Origin: JBHPHA01 sp042569905 | GTDB lineage: Bacteria > Patescibacteriota > Minisyncoccia > Moranbacterales > UBA9337 | DNA: 6,238 nucleotides | Reading direction: 5' to 3' | NCBI GenBank assembly: GCA_042569905.1 | Contig: JBHPHA010000036.1 | Span: forward strand, 1 to 6,238 | Shown: positions 5,325 through 6,238 of the stretch, in pieces | Numbering within the stretch: position 1 is the stretch's first letter | How the letters are laid out: each line of letters starts with the position of its first letter | Translations under genes and position numbers: made by a program | The notes under the pieces: generated by a model | Told to the model about the DNA's origin: nothing | The model's input: only the letters and a program-made list of their open reading frames with translations | Databases searched by the model: none

Positions 5325-6152
5325 TTAAATATTTGGAATTATATCTTTTCCAAACCTATCCTGACTCATATTGTTAATCATTAAACCTAAGCACCTTCTA
5401 AATGTTACTGTAAGCTCAAAAAAATCAGAGAAATACTTCGCAAACTCATCACTATTAATTGAATGATTTAAAAATTCCAGATCCTTATAGTTAGCCTTAA
5501 TTCTATACCAGTAAAAAAACTCGATGATATTTACTGCTTCTTTTGCCAAATACTCATCTCTTTTTATTTGACAAGCTCTGCTTCTAAAATCCTTAATTTT
5601 ATTTTCAACTTTAAACCTATCCATCTTATATTTCACTATTTTCTTTAAAATCAAAACAAATCTATCTCCATCTGAGTAATTAATAGAAGCTAGATTAGCT
5701 CCAGACCTAACACTTGCATTTTGTATAGAAAAACAAGAATAATTACCCATTAAATTAGGCTTGGTAAAAGAAATATCTTTATTTTTTATTCTATCCTTAA
5801 ATTTATTTAACACTTTCTTATGAGAAAAATTAAACGCACTTTCATCCAAACTCACTAAATATTCAAAAACGAGCAACAAATTAAATAATAAATAATAACT
5901 CTTAACAGCTATCCATGATACACATACCTGAGAATATTCTAAGTTTTTCAAAATCTCATCACTCTCTCCAACTATACTCTTGTATGTCAACTCTGCTAAT
6001 TGGATTTTTTTGTACATAATCAGTGATTCACTCACGTTGGCTTTTCCAATTCCTCTATTATATTTAACCGACAAGCCCTTAGACAATCTATTAAAATGCT
6101 CAATATAATTCGCGTGAGTTCTAAAATCTGGAGGAACATCTATCAATATCAT
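5325..6152 (-). CDS. Helical protein with faint HEPN-like features, unknown function
   Basis: The 275-aa product has no signal peptide or convincing membrane anchor and appears mostly helical and soluble. The stretch W-I-A-V-K-S-Y-Y-L-L-F-N (80-91), followed by S-H-K-K-V-L-N-K-F (110-118), resembles the helix pattern of HEPN-fold proteins. Later F-F-Y-W-Y-R-I-K-A-N-Y-K-D-L-E-F-L (212-228) resembles the second HEPN helix region. The catalytic R-x4-6-H motif of HEPN ribonucleases was not found, so nuclease activity should not be assumed. The start is fixed by an in-frame TAA five codons upstream of the ATG; no SD is visible. It is the first gene of the cluster seen here, 15 nt before the 137-aa membrane-protein gene. 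A cytoplasmic partner of the membrane proteins is possible, by context only. Confidence 0.7.
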   Translation of the reverse strand: MILIDVPPDFRTHANYIEHFNRLSKGLSVKYNRGIGKANVSESLIMYKKIQLAELTYKSIVGESDEILKNLEYSQVCVSWIAVKSYYLLFNLLLVFEYLVSLDESAFNFSHKKVLNKFKDRIKNKDISFTKPNLMGNYSCFSIQNASVRSGANLASINYSDGDRFVLILKKIVKYKMDRFKVENKIKDFRSRACQIKRDEYLAKEAVNIIEFFYWYRIKANYKDLEFLNHSINSDEFAKYFSDFFELTVTFRRCLGLMINNMSQDRFGKDIIPNI

Positions 6153-6164
6153 ATTTGTAAAAAA

Positions 6165-6238
6165 TTATTTTACCAATTTAAGTGAATCCAAAATCCTCGA
6201 ATGATCTTTATCAAAATCATAATATACCTATTCAACTT
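6165..6238 (-). other. Right edge: possible end of an upstream gene, undecided
   Basis: Two minus-strand frames end here. One is open from the edge to a TAA at 6172-6170 but reads as basic, hydrophobic sequence of low plausibility. The other ends at a TAA at 6167-6165 and reads YYDFDKDHSRILDSLKLVK, which looks more protein-like, but a TAG interrupts it 20 codons earlier. Neither can be called a gene. If the second is real, the upstream gene is broken or the fragment is a relic. No convincing promoter for the operon was found. Confidence 0.2.

Noticed and set aside
1852..6152. Alternative genetic code with TGA read as Gly or Trp
   Set aside because: Genes of 509, 358, 340 and 275 codons contain no in-frame TGA. 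Only the short relic frames meet TGA, which fits decay under the standard code.
5325..6152. Calling the 275-aa protein a HEPN ribonuclease toxin
   Set aside because: No R-x4-6-H catalytic motif was found and no antitoxin-like or nucleotidyltransferase partner is adjacent. Only a loose helix pattern supports the fold.

Overview
This is an AT-rich bacterial window in which every supported gene lies on the minus strand. The usual genetic code fits: the long reading frames contain no in-frame TGA, and all six genes end in TAA or TAG. No rRNA, tRNA, CRISPR array or intact mobile element was seen. Two large membrane proteins end in PsbP-like domains with the signature F-E-F-x-Y-P, and one also has a DKNYY-like segment. 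This combination is often met in Patescibacteria (CPR) such as Peregrinibacteria or Gracilibacteria-like lineages. That assignment is an inference from style, not proof.

Read in the direction of transcription, from right to left, the window starts with a four-gene cluster. It holds a 275-aa helical protein with faint HEPN-like features (6152-5325), a 137-aa single-pass membrane protein (5309-4896), a 358-aa membrane protein with about five TM segments and a cysteine-rich outer domain (4868-3792), and a 509-aa membrane protein with about seven TM segments followed by DKNYY-like and PsbP-like regions (3805-2276). Gaps are 15 and 27 nt and the last pair overlaps by up to 14 nt, so this is probably one operon. 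Its promoter is not obvious inside the window, and its starts have weak or no Shine-Dalgarno (SD) sequences.

Next come about 500 nt (2275-1769) without an intact gene but not empty. They hold three short frames. Two resemble pieces of the neighbouring membrane-protein family: a PsbP-like start, and an MKKVD start followed by a D-L-x-W-x-x-F-F membrane segment. This looks like a decaying extra copy of the 509-aa gene. After it comes an amidohydrolase of the MTA/SAH deaminase type (1768-746). It keeps the metal ligands but lacks both flanking parts that normally form the beta-sandwich. A small inverted-repeat motif of a kind I associate with IS200-like transposases follows its stop.

Next is a self-contained small-gene unit: a near-consensus promoter (709-681), a strong SD, a 103-aa secreted four-cysteine protein (617-306) and a strong intrinsic terminator (272-241). 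The last 240 nt at the left are non-coding and very AT-rich. They contain a perfect 36-nt palindrome (155-190), a possible extended -10 element (85-77) and, at the very edge, an SD-like GGAGGAGA. These suggest another minus-strand gene starting just outside the window.

Apart from the amidohydrolase, no protein can be given a biochemical function from sequence alone. The operon is best described as an uncharacterised envelope-associated cluster.
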